Assembly: GCF_963576545.1 (NCBI RefSeq) | Contig: NW_026870470.1 | Location: 16,800-80,799, forward strand | From: Limanda limanda | Taxonomy: Eukaryota; Chordata; Actinopteri; Pleuronectiformes; Pleuronectidae | Reading direction: 5' to 3' | DNA length: 64,000 bases | In this document: positions 25,201 through 37,621 of the stretch, piece after piece | Layout of the letters: every line of letters begins with the position of its first letter | Numbering within the stretch: position 1 is the first letter of the stretch | The notes under the pieces: model-generated | What the model was told of the DNA's origin: nothing | Seen by the model: only the letters and a program-made list of their open reading frames with translations | Database searches by the model: none | Program-made: the position numbers and the translations under genes

Positions 25201-28200
25201 TTCGGAAGAGGTCGACCGACGAAATTCCCCCAAATCTGAGGAGATATTCTTGAATAACTTTTTTTGTGAAGGTCGGAGAGACTTGCAAGTAGGCTCTACC
25301 CCCACTAAATGGGGTAGCGCGCATCGATCGGTACCATCCTTGAGCTTCTCAGACTTTCGGAAGGGTTAGGGTTAGGGTTAGGGATGAAAGCACATAGGAG
25401 AAAGAGATATTCTTGAATAACTTTTTTTGTGAAGGTCGGAGAGACTTGGAAAGTGGTTGCATCTGGACTAATTTGGGTCCTGCGGATCGATTGGTACCAT
25501 CCCCGAGCTTGTACGACCTTCGGAAGAGGTCGACCGACGAAATTCCCCCAAATCTGAGGAGATATTCTTGAATAACTGTTTTTGTGAAGGACGGAGAGAC
25601 TTGCAAGTAGGCTCTACCCCCACTAAATGGGGTAGCGCGCATCGATCGGTACCATCCTTGAGCTTCTCCGACTTTCGGAAGGGTTAGGGTTAGGGTTAGG
25701 GATGAAAGCACATAGGAGAAAGAGATATTCTTGAATAACTTTTTTTGTGAAGGTCGGAGAGACTTGCAAGTAGGCTCTACCCCCACTAAATGGGGTTGCG
25801 CGCATCGATCGGTACCATCCTTGAGCTTCTCCGACTTTCGGAAGGGTTAGGGTTAGGGTTAGGGATGAAAGCACATAGGAGAAAGAGATATTCTTGAATA
25901 ACTTTTTTTGTGAAGGTCGGAGAGACTTGGAAAGTGGTTGCATCTGGACTAATTTGGGTCCTGCGGATCGATTGGTACCATCCCCGAGCTTGTACGACCT
26001 TCGGAAGAGGTCGACCGACGAAATTCCCCCAAATCTGAGGAGATATTCTTGAATAACTTTTTTTGTGAAGGTCGGAGAGACTTGCAAGTAGGCTCTACCC
26101 CCACTAAATGGGGTAACGCGCATCGATCGGTACCATCCTTGAGCTTCTCCGACTTTCGGAAGGGTTAGGGTTAGGGTTAGGGATGAAAGCACATAGGAGA
26201 AAGAGATATTCTTGAATAACTTTTTTTGTGAAGGTCGGAGAGACTTGGAAAGTGGTTGCATCTGGACTAATTTGGGTCCTGCGGATCGATTGGTACCATC
26301 CCCGAGCTTGTACGACCTTCGGAAGAGGTCGACCGACGAAATTCCCCCAAATCTGAGGAGATATTCTTGAATAACTTTTTTTGTGAAGGTCGGAGAGACT
26401 TGCAAGTAGGCTCTACCCCCACTAAATGGGGTAGCGCGCATCGATCGGTACCATCTTTGAGCTTCTCCGACTTTCGGAAGGGTTAGGGTTAGGGTTAGGG
26501 ATGAAAGCACATAGGAGAAAGAGATATTCTTGAATAACTTTTTTTGTGAAGGTCGGAGAGACTTGCAAGTAGGCTCTACCCCCACTAAATGGGGTTGCGC
26601 GCATCGATCGGTACCATCCTTGAGCTTCTCCGACTTTCGGAAGGGTTAGGGTTAGGGTTAGGGATGAAAGCACATAGGAGAAAGAGATATTCTTGAATAA
26701 CTTTTTTTGTGAAGGTCGGAGAGACTTGGAAAGTGGTTGCATCTGGACTAATTTGGGTCCTGCGGATCGATTGGTACCATCCCCGAGCTTGTACGACCTT
26801 CGGAAGAGGTCGACCGACGAAATTCCCCCAAATCTGAGGAGATATTCTTGAATAACTTTTTTTGTGAAGGTCGGAGAGACTTGCAAGTAGGCTCTACCCC
26901 CACTAAATGGGGTAGCGCGCATCGATCGGTACCATCCTTGAGCTTCTCCGACTTTCGGAAGGGTTAGGGTTAGGGTTAGGGATGAAAGCACATAGGAGAA
27001 AGAGATATTCTTGAATAACTTTTTTTGTGAAGGTCGGAGAGACTTGCAAGTAGGCTCTACCCCCACTAAATGGGGTAGCGCGCATCGATCGGTACTATCC
27101 TTGAGCTTCTCCGACTTTCGGAAGGGTTAGGGTTAGGGTTAGGGATGAAAGCACATAGGAGAAAGAGATATTCTTGAATAACTTTTTTTGTGAAGGTCGG
27201 AGAGACTTGGAAAGTGGTTGCATCTGGACTAATTTGGGTCCTGCGGATCGATTGGTACCATCCCCGAGCTTGTACGACCTTCGGAAGAGGTCGACCGACG
27301 AAATTCCCCCAAATCTGAGGAGATATTCTTGAATAACTTTTTTTGTGAAGGTCGGAGAGACTTGCAAGTAGGCTCTACCCCCACTAAATGGGGTTGCGCG
27401 CATCGATCGGTACCATCCTTGAGCTTCTCCGACTTTCGGAAGGGTTAGGGTTAGGGTTAGGGATGAAAGCACATAGGAGAAAGAGATATTCTTGAATAAC
27501 TTTTTTTGTGAAGGTCGGAGAGACTTGGAAAGTGGTTGCATCTGGACTAATTTGGGTCCTGCGGATCGATTGGTACCATCCCCGAGCTTGTACGACCTTC
27601 GGAAGAGGTCGACCGACGAAATTCCCCCAAATCTGAGGAGATATTCTTGAATAACTGTTTTTGTGAAGGACGGAGAGACTTGCAAGTAGGCTCTACCCCC
27701 ACTAAATGGGGTAGCGCGCATCGATCGGTACCATCCTTGAGCTTCTCCGACTTTCGGAAGGGTTAGGGTTAGGGTTAGGGATGAAAGCACATAGGAGAAA
27801 GAGATATTCTTGAATAACTTTTTTTGTGAAGGTCGGAGAGACTTGCAAGTAGGCTCTACCCCCACTAAATGGGGTTGCGCGCATCGATCGGTACCATCCT
27901 TGAGCTTCTCCGACTTTCGGAAGGGTTAGGGTTAGGGTTAGGGATGAAAGCACATAGGAGAAAGAGATATTCTTGAATAACTTTTTTTGTGAAGGTCGGA
28001 GAGACTTGGAAAGTGGTTGCATCTGGACTAATTTGGGTCCTGCAGATCGATTGGTACCATCCCCGAGCTTGTACGACCTTCGGAAGAGGTCGACCGACGA
28101 AATTCCCCCAAATCTGAGGAGATATTCTTGAATAACTTTTTTTGTGAAGGTCGGAGAGACTTGCAAGTAGGCTCTACCCCCACTAAATGGGGTAGCGCGC

Positions 28201-30905
28201 ATCGATCGGTACCATCCTTGAGCTTCTCCGACTTTCGGAAGGGTTAGGGTTAGGGTTAGGGATGAAAGCACATAGGAGAAAGAGATATTCTTGAATAACT
28301 TTTTTTGTGAAGGTCGGAGAGACTTGGAAAGTGGTTGCATCTGGACTAATTTGGGTCCTGCGGATCGATTGGTACCATCCCCGAGCTTGTACGACCTTTG
28401 GAAGAGGTCGACCGACGAAATTCCCCCAAATCTGAGGAGATATTCTTGAATAACTTTTTTTGTGAAGGTCGGAGAGACTTGCAAGTAGGCTCTACCCCCA
28501 CTAAATGGGGTAGCGCGCATCGATCGGTACCATCCTTGAGCTTCTCCGACTTTCGGAAGGGTTAGGGTTAGGGTTAGGGATGAAAGCACATAGGAGAAAG
28601 AGATATTCTTGAATAACTTTTTTTGTGAAGGTCGGAGAGACTTGCAAGTAGGCTCTACCCCCACTAAATGGGGTTGCGCGCATCGATCGGTACCATCCTT
28701 GAGCTTCTCCGACTTTCGGAAGGGTTAGGGTTAGGGTTAGGGATGAAAGCACATAGGAGAAAGAGATATTCTTGAATAACTTTTTTTGTGAAGGTCGGAG
28801 AGACTTGGAAAGTGGTTGCATCTGGACTAATTTGGGTCCTGCGGATCGATTGGTACCATCCCCGAGCTTGTACGACCTTCGGAAGAGGTCGACCGACGAA
28901 ATTCCCCCAAATCTGAGGAGATATTCTTGAATAACTTTTTTTGTGAAGGTCGGAGAGACTTGCAAGTAGGCTCTACCCCCACTAAATGGGGTAGCGCGCA
29001 TCGATCAGTACCATCCTTGAGCTTCTCCGACTTTCGGAAGGGTTAGGGTTAGGGTTAGGGATGAAAGCACATAGGAGAAAGAGATATTCTTGAATAACTT
29101 TTTTTGTGAAGGTCGGAGAGACTTGCAAGTAGGCTCTACCCCCACTAAATGGGGTAGCGCGCATCGATCGGTACCATCCTTGAGCTTCTCCGACTTTCGG
29201 AAGGGTTAGGGTTAGGGTTAGGGATGAAAGCACATAGGAGAAAGAGATATTCTTGAATAACTTTTTTTGTGAAGGTCGGAGAGACTTGGAAAGTGGTTGC
29301 ATCTGGACTAATTTGGGTCCTGCGGATCGATTGGTACCATCCCCGAGCTTGTACGACCTTCGGAAGAGGTCGACCGACGAAATTCCCCCAAATCTGAGGA
29401 GATATTCTTGAATAACTTTTTTTGTGAAGGTCGGAGAGACTTGCAAGTAGGCTCTACCCCCACTAAATGGGGTAGCGCGCATCGATCGGTACCATCCTTG
29501 AGCTTCTCCGACTTTCGGAAGGGTTAGGGTTAGGGTTAGGGATGAAAGCACATAGGAGAAAGAGATATTCTTGAATAACTTTTTTTGTGAAGGTCGGAGA
29601 GACTTGCAAGTAGGCTCTACCCCCACTAAATGGGGTTGCGCGCATCGATCGGTACCATCCTTTAGCTTCTCCGACTTTCGGAAGGGTTAGGGTTAGGGTT
29701 AGGGATGAAAGCACATAGGAGAAAGAGATATTCTTGAATAACTTTTTTTGTGAAGGTCGGAGAGACTTGGAAAGTGGTTGCATCTGGACTAATTTGGGTC
29801 CTGCGGATCGATTGGTACCATCCCCGAGCTTGTACGACCTTCGGAAGAGGTCGACCGACGAAATTCCCCCAAATCTGAGGAGATATTCTTGAATAACTTT
29901 TTTTGTGAAGGTCGGAGAGACTTGCAAGTAGGCTCTACCCCCACTAAATGGGGTAGCGCGCATCGATCGGTACCATCCTTGAGCTTCTCCGACTTTCGGA
30001 AGGGTTAGGGTTAGGGTTAGGGATGAAAGCACATAGGAGAAAGAGATATTCTTGAATAACTTTTTTTGTGAAGGTCGGAGAGACTTGCAAGTAGGCTCTA
30101 CCCCCACTAAATGGGGTAGCGCGCATCGATCGGTACCATCCTTGAGCTTCTCCGACTTTCGGAAGGGTTAGGGTTAGGGTTAGGGATGAAAGCACATAGG
30201 AGAAAGAGATATTCTTGAATAACTTTTTTTGTGAAGGTCGGAGAGACTTGGAAAGTGGTTGCATCTGGACTAATTTGGGTCCTGCGGATCGATTGGTACC
30301 ATCCCCGAGCTTGTACGACCTTCGGAAGAGGTCGACCGACGAAATTCCCCCAAATCTGAGGAGATATTCTTGAATAACTTTTTTTGTGAAGGTCGGAGAG
30401 ACTTGCAAGTAGGCTCTACCCCCACTAAATGGGGTAGCGCGCATCGATCGGCACCATCCTTGAGCTTCTCCGACTTTCGGAAGGGTTAGGGTTAGGGTTA
30501 GGGATGAAAGCACATAGGAGAAAGAGATATTCTTGAATAACTTTTTTTGTGAAGGTCGGAGAGACTTGCAAGTAGGCTCTACCCCCACTAAATGGGGTTG
30601 CGCGCATCGATCGGTACCATCCTTGAGCTTCTCCGACTTTCGGAAGGGTTAGGGTTAGGGTTAGGGATGAAAGCACATAGGAGAAAGAGATATTCTTGAA
30701 TAACTTTTTTTGTGAAGGTCGGAGAGACTTGGAAAGTGGTTGCATCTGGACTAATTTGGGTCCTGCGGATCGATTGGTACCATCCCCGAGCTTGTACGAC
30801 CTTCGGAAGAGGTCGACCGACGAAATTCCCCCAAATCTGAGGAGATATTCTTGAATAACTTTTTTTGTGAAGGTCGGAGAGACTTGCAAGTAGGCTCTAC
30901 CCCCA
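19222..30905 (+). repeat. Higher-order repeat, 11,684-bp, copy 2
   Basis: Directly abuts copy 1 and follows it unit for unit. The match ends near 30.9 kb, where copy 2 has a single XY carrying GGGGTAACGCGC and the expected continuation (start of another copy) has XXY. Differences from copy 1 are few: an X near 27.39-27.43 kb reads GGGGTTG and TCTCCGAC where copy 1 (15.71-15.75 kb) has GGGGTAG and TCTCAGAC, which looks like a short conversion patch; and the TTTGGAAG variant of 8234 is absent. Confidence 0.86.
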
Positions 30906-32820
30906 CTAAATGGGGTAACGCGCATCGATCGGTACCATCCTTGAGCTTCTCCGACTTTCGGAAGGGTTAGGGTTAGGGTTAGGGATGAAAGCACATAGGA
31001 GAAAGAGATATTCTTGAATAACTTTTTTTGTGAAGGTCGGAGAGACTTGGAAAGTGGTTGCATCTGGACTAATTTGGGTCCTGCGGATCGATTGGTACCA
31101 TCCCCGAGCTTGTACGACCTTCGGAAGAGGTCGACCGACGAAATTCCCCCAAATCTGAGGAGATATTCTTGAATAACTTTTTTTGTGAAGGTCGGAGAGA
31201 CTTGCAAGTAGGCTCTACCCCCACTAAATGGGGTTGCGCGCATCGATCGGTACCATCCTTGAGCTTCTCCGACTTTCGGAAGGGTTAGGGTTAGGGTTAG
31301 GGATGAAAGCACATAGGAGAAAGAGATATTCTTGAATAACTTTTTTTGTGAAGGTCGGAGAGACTTGGAAAGTGGTTGCATCTGGACTAATTTGGGTCCT
31401 GCGGATCGATTGGTACCATCCCCGAGCTTGTACGACCTTCGGAAGAGGTCGACCGACGAAATTCCCCCAAATCTGAGGAGATATTCTTGAATAACTTTTT
31501 TTGTGAAGGTCGGAGAGACTTGCAAGTAGGCTCTACCCCCACTAAATGGGGTAGCGCGCATCGATCGGTACCATCCTTGAGCTTCTCCGACTTTCGGAAG
31601 GGTTAGGGTTAGGGTTAGGGATGAAAGCACATAGGAGAAAGAGATATTCTTGAATAACTTTTTTGTGAAGGTCGGAGAGACTTGCAAGTAGGCTCTACCC
31701 CCACTAAATGGGGTAGCGCGCATCGATCGGTACCATCCTTGAGCTTCTCCGACTTTCGGAAGGGTTAGGGTTAGGGTTAGGGATGAAAGCACATAGGAGA
31801 AAGAGATATTCTTGAATAACTTTTTTTGTGAAGGTCGGAGAGACTTGGAAAGTGGTTGCATCTGGACTAATTTGGGTCCTGCGGATCGATTGGTACCATC
31901 CCCGAGCTTGTACGACCTTCGGAAGAGGTCGACCGACGAAATTCCCCCAAATCTGAGGAGATATTCTTGAATAACTTTTTTTGTGAAGGTCGGAGAGACT
32001 TGCAAGTAGGCTCTACCCCCACTAAATGGGGTAGCGCGCATCGATCGGTACCATCTTTGAGCTTCTCCGACTTTCGGAAGGGTTAGGGTTAGGGTTAGGG
32101 ATGAAAGCACATAGGAGAAAGAGATATTCTTGAATAACTTTTTTTGTGAAGGTCGGAGAGACTTGCAAGTAGGCTCTACCCCCACTAAATGGGGTTGCGC
32201 GCATCGATCGGTACCATCCTTGAGCTTCTCCGACTTTCGGAAGGGTTAGGGTTAGGGTTAGGGATGAAAGCACATAGGAGAAAGAGATATTCTTGAATAA
32301 CTTTTTTTGTGAAGGTCGGAGAGACTTGGAAAGTGGTTGCATCTGGACTAATTTGGGTCCTGCGGATCGATTGGTACCATCCCCGAGCTTGTACGACCTT
32401 CGGAAGAGGTCGACCGACGAAATTCCCCCAAATCTGAGGAGATATTCTTGAATAACTTTTTTTGTGAAGGTCGGAGAGACTTGCAAGTAGGCTCTACCCC
32501 CACTAAATGGGGTTGCGCGCATCGATCGGTACCATCCTTGAGCTTCTCCGACTTTCGGAAGGGTTAGGGTTAGGGTTAGGGATGAAAGCACATAGGAGAA
32601 AGAGATATTCTTGAATAACTTTTTTTGTGAAGGTCGGAGAGACTTGGAAAGTGGTTGCATCTGGACTAATTTGGGTCCTGCGGATCGATTGGTACCATCC
32701 CCGAGCTTGTACGACCTTCGGAAGAGGTCGACCGACGAAATTCCCCCAAATCTGAGGAGATATTCTTGAATAACTGTTTTTGTGAAGGACGGAGAGACTT
32801 GCAAGTAGGCTCTACCCCCA
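30906..32820 (+). repeat. XY-rich junction segment with a T6 core
   Basis: Runs mainly as consecutive XY dimers: XY with GGGGTAACGCGC (30912), XY, then an X of 162 bp whose core has T6 instead of T7 (about 31656-31664), XY, the CCATCTTTGAG X (32051), and XY dimers ending with the CTGTTTTTG variant (about 32775). It resembles 25.6-27.7 kb but with about 800 bp inserted before the CTTTGAG marker and the TACTATCC-bearing 481 bp missing. I read it as a rearranged junction between the 11.7-kb copy 2 and the next block. Confidence 0.7.
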
Positions 32821-35800
32821 CTAAATGGGGTAGCGCGCATCGATCGGTACCATCCTTGAGCTTCTCCGACTTTCGGAAGGGTTAGGGTTAGGGTTAGGGA
32901 TGAAAGCACATAGGAGAAAGAGATATTCTTGAATAACTTTTTTTGTGAAGGTCGGAGAGACTTGCAAGTAGGCTCTACCCCCACTAAATGGGGTTGCGCG
33001 CATCGATCGGTACCATCCTTGAGCTTCTCCGACTTTCGGAAGGGTTAGGGTTAGGGTTAGGGATGAAAGCACATAGGAGAAAGAGATATTCTTGAATAAC
33101 TTTTTTTGTGAAGGTCGGAGAGACTTGGAAAGTGGTTGCATCTGGACTAATTTGGGTCCTGCAGATCGATTGGTACCATCCCCGAGCTTGTACGACCTTC
33201 GGAAGAGGTCGACCGACGAAATTCCCCCAAATCTGAGGAGATATTCTTGAATAACTTTTTTTGTGAAGGTCGGAGAGACTTGCAAGTAGGCTCTACCCCC
33301 ACTAAATGGGGTAGCGCGCATCGATCGGTACCATCCTTGAGCTTCTCCGACTTTCGGAAGGGTTAGGGTTAGGGTTAGGGATGAAAGCACATAGGAGAAA
33401 GAGATATTCTTGAATAACTTTTTTTGTGAAGGTCGGAGAGACTTGGAAAGTGGTTGCATCTGGACTAATTTGGGTCCTGCGGATCGATTGGTACCATCCC
33501 CGAGCTTGTACGACCTTTGGAAGAGGTCGACCGACGAAATTCCCCCAAATCTGAGGAGATATTCTTGAATAACTTTTTTTGTGAAGGTCGGAGAGACTTG
33601 CAAGTAGGCTCTACCCCCACTAAATGGGGTAGCGCGCATCGATCGGTACCATCCTTGAGCTTCTCCGACTTTCGGAAGGGTTAGGGTTAGGGTTAGGGAT
33701 GAAAGCACATAGGAGAAAGAGATATTCTTGAATAACTTTTTTTGTGAAGGTCGGAGAGACTTGCAAGTAGGCTCTACCCCCACTAAATGGGGTTGCGCGC
33801 ATCGATCGGTACCATCCTTGAGCTTCTCCGACTTTCGGAAGGGTTAGGGTTAGGGTTAGGGATGAAAGCACATAGGAGAAAGAGATATTCTTGAATAACT
33901 TTTTTTGTGAAGGTCGGAGAGACTTGGAAAGTGGTTGCATCTGGACTAATTTGGGTCCTGCGGATCGATTGGTACCATCCCCGAGCTTGTACGACCTTCG
34001 GAAGAGGTCGACCGACGAAATTCCCCCAAATCTGAGGAGATATTCTTGAATAACTTTTTTTGTGAAGGTCGGAGAGACTTGCAAGTAGGCTCTACCCCCA
34101 CTAAATGGGGTAGCGCGCATCGATCAGTACCATCCTTGAGCTTCTCCGACTTTCGGAAGGGTTAGGGTTAGGGTTAGGGATGAAAGCACATAGGAGAAAG
34201 AGATATTCTTGAATAACTTTTTTTGTGAAGGTCGGAGAGACTTGCAAGTAGGCTCTACCCCCACTAAATGGGGTAGCGCGCATCGATCGGTACCATCCTT
34301 GAGCTTCTCCGACTTTCGGAAGGGTTAGGGTTAGGGTTAGGGATGAAAGCACATAGGAGAAAGAGATATTCTTGAATAACTTTTTTTGTGAAGGTCGGAG
34401 AGACTTGGAAAGTGGTTGCATCTGGACTAATTTGGGTCCTGCGGATCGATTGGTACCATCCCCGAGCTTGTACGACCTTCGGAAGAGGTCGACCGACGAA
34501 ATTCCCCCAAATCTGAGGAGATATTCTTGAATAACTTTTTTTGTGAAGGTCGGAGAGACTTGCAAGTAGGCTCTACCCCCACTAAATGGGGTAGCGCGCA
34601 TCGATCGGTACCATCCTTGAGCTTCTCCGACTTTCGGAAGGGTTAGGGTTAGGGTTAGGGATGAAAGCACATAGGAGAAAGAGATATTCTTGAATAACTT
34701 TTTTTGTGAAGGTCGGAGAGACTTGCAAGTAGGCTCTACCCCCACTAAATGGGGTTGCGCGCATCGATCGGTACCATCCTTTAGCTTCTCCGACTTTCGG
34801 AAGGGTTAGGGTTAGGGTTAGGGATGAAAGCACATAGGAGAAAGAGATATTCTTGAATAACTTTTTTTGTGAAGGTCGGAGAGACTTGGAAAGTGGTTGC
34901 ATCTGGACTAATTTGGGTCCTGCGGATCGATTGGTACCATCCCCGAGCTTGTACGACCTTCGGAAGAGGTCGACCGACGAAATTCCCCCAAATCTGAGGA
35001 GATATTCTTGAATAACTTTTTTTGTGAAGGTCGGAGAGACTTGCAAGTAGGCTCTACCCCCACTAAATGGGGTAGCGCGCATCGATCGGTACCATCCTTG
35101 AGCTTCTCCGACTTTCGGAAGGGTTAGGGTTAGGGTTAGGGATGAAAGCACATAGGAGAAAGAGATATTCTTGAATAACTTTTTTTGTGAAGGTCGGAGA
35201 GACTTGCAAGTAGGCTCTACCCCCACTAAATGGGGTAGCGGGCATCGATCGGTACCATCCTTGAGCTTCTCCGACTTTCGGAAGGGTTAGGGTTAGGGTT
35301 AGGGATGAAAGCACATAGGAGAAAGAGATATTCTTGAATAACTTTTTTTGTGAAGGTCGGAGAGACTTGGAAAGTGGTTGCATCTGGACTAATTTGGGTC
35401 CTGCGGATCGATTGGTACCATCCCCGAGCTTGTACGACCTTCGGAAGAGGTCGACCGACGAAATTCCCCCAAATCTGAGGAGATATTCTTGAATAACTTT
35501 TTTTGTGAAGGTCGGAGAGACTTGCAAGTAGGCTCTACCCCCACTAAATGGGGTAGCGCGCATCGATCGGCACCATCCTTGAGCTTCTCCGACTTTCGGA
35601 AGGGTTAGGGTTAGGGTTAGGGATGAAAGCACATAGGAGAAAGAGATATTCTTGAATAACTTTTTTTGTGAAGGTCGGAGAGACTTGCAAGTAGGCTCTA
35701 CCCCCACTAAATGGGGTTGCGCGCATCGATCGGTACCATCCTTGAGCTTCTCCGACTTTCGGAAGGGTTAGGGTTAGGGTTAGGGATGAAAGCACATAGG

Positions 35801-36024
35801 AGAAAGAGATATTCTTGAATAACTTTTTTTGTGAAGGTCGGAGAGACTTGGAAAGTGGTTGCATCTGGACTAATTTGGGTCCTGCGGATCGATTGGTACC
35901 ATCCCCGAGCTTGTACGACCTTCGGAAGAGGTCGACCGACGAAATTCCCCCAAATCTGAGGAGATATTCTTGAATAACTTTTTTTGTGAAGGTCGGAGAG
36001 ACTTGCAAGTAGGCTCTACCCCCA
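32821..36024 (+). repeat. Third copy of the 27.7-30.9 kb block (offset 5,119)
   Basis: Repeats 27702-30905 (and 16018-19221) unit by unit. Shared markers: CTGCAGATCG in Y (33162), TTTGGAAG in Y (33517), GATCAGTACC (about 34126), CTTTAGC (about 34782) and CGGCACC (35571). The offset of 5,119 equals 8 units of 163 plus 12 of 318 minus one base, the missing base being the T6 core near 31.66 kb. A private GCGGGCATC change is at about 35240. Confidence 0.82.
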
Positions 36025-37621
36025 CTAAATGGGGTAGCGCGCATCGATCGGTACCATCCTTGAGCTTCTCCGACTTTCGGAAGGGTTAGGGTTAGGGTTA
36101 GGGATGAAAGCACATAGGAGAAAGAGATATTCTTGAATAACTTTTTTTGTGAAGGTCGGAGAGACTTGGAAAGTGGTTGCATCTGGACTAATTTGGGTCC
36201 TGCGGATCGATTGGTACCATCCCCGAGCTTGTACGACCTTCGGAAGAGGTCGACCGACGAAATTCCCCCAAATCTGAGGAGATATTCTTGAATAACTTTT
36301 TTTGTGAAGGTCGGAGAGACTTGCAAGTAGGCTCTACCCCCACTAAATGGGGTAGCGCGCATCGATCGGTACCATCCTTGAGCTTCTCCGACTTTCGGAA
36401 GGGTTAGGGTTAGGGTTAGGGATGAAAGCACATAGGAGAAAGAGATATTCTTGAATAACTTTTTTTGTGAAGGTCGGAGAGACTTGCAAGTAGGCTCTAC
36501 CCCCACTAAATGGGGTTGCGCGCATCGATCGGTACCATCCTTGAGCTTCTCCGACTTTCGGAAGGGTTAGGGTTAGGGTTAGGGATGAAAGCACATAGGA
36601 GAAAGAGATATTCTTGAATAACTTTTTTTGTGAAGGTCGGAGAGACTTGGAAAGTGGTTGCATCTGGACTAATTTGGGTCCTGCGGATCGATTGGTACCA
36701 TCCCCGAGCTTGTACGACCTTCGGAAGAGGTCGACCGACGAAATTCCCCCAAATCTGAGGAGATATTCTTGAATAACTTTTTTTGTGAAGGTCGGAGAGA
36801 CTTGCAAGTAGGCTCTACCCCCACTAAATGGGGTTGCGCGCATCGATCGGTACCATCCTTGAGCTTCTCCGACTTTCGGAAGGGTTAGGGTTAGGGTTAG
36901 GGATGAAAGCACATAGGAGAAAGAGATATTCTTGAATAACTTTTTTTGTGAAGGTCGGAGAGACTTGGAAAGTGGTTGCATCTGGACTAATTTGGGTCCT
37001 GCGGATCGATTGGTACCATCCCCGAGCTTGTACGACCTTCGGAAGAGGTCGACCGACGAAATTCCCCCAAATCTGAGGAGATATTCTTGAATAACTTTTT
37101 TTGTGAAGGTCGGAGAGACTTGCAAGTAGGCTCTACCCCCACTAAATGGGGTAGCGCGCATCGATCGGTACCATCCTTGAGCTTCTCCGACTTTCGGAAG
37201 GGTTAGGGTTAGGGTTAGGGATGAAAGCACATAGGAGAAAGAGATATTCTTGAATAACTTTTTTGTGAAGGTCGGAGAGACTTGCAAGTAGGCTCTACCC
37301 CCACTAAATGGGGTAGCGCGCATCGATCGGTACCATCCTTGAGCTTCTCCGACTTTCGGAAGGGTTAGGGTTAGGGTTAGGGATGAAAGCACATAGGAGA
37401 AAGAGATATTCTTGAATAACTTTTTTTGTGAAGGTCGGAGAGACTTGGAAAGTGGTTGCATCTGGACTAATTTGGGTCCTGCGGATCGATTGGTACCATC
37501 CCCGAGCTTGTACGACCTTCGGAAGAGGTCGACCGACGAAATTCCCCCAAATCTGAGGAGATATTCTTGAATAACTTTTTTTGTGAAGGTCGGAGAGACT
37601 TGCAAGTAGGCTCTACCCCCA
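36025..37621 (+). repeat. XY-rich segment with second T6 core
   Basis: Consecutive XY and XXY units; the X with a T6 core near 37261 lies 5,600 bp after the one near 31661, with the same preceding run of GGGGTTG-type XY dimers. The T6 change is therefore probably inherited in both places rather than a random error. Nothing but X and Y monomers is present. Confidence 0.7.

Noticed and set aside
30425..32185. 586-codon minus-strand open frame, and all other minus-strand frames of 60 to 480 codons, as protein genes
   Set aside because: They are periodic translations of X and Y, start and stop at the same repeat positions, shift with each 163-bp X, and include telomere repeats as LTLTLT or NPNPNP. 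No independent coding evidence exists.
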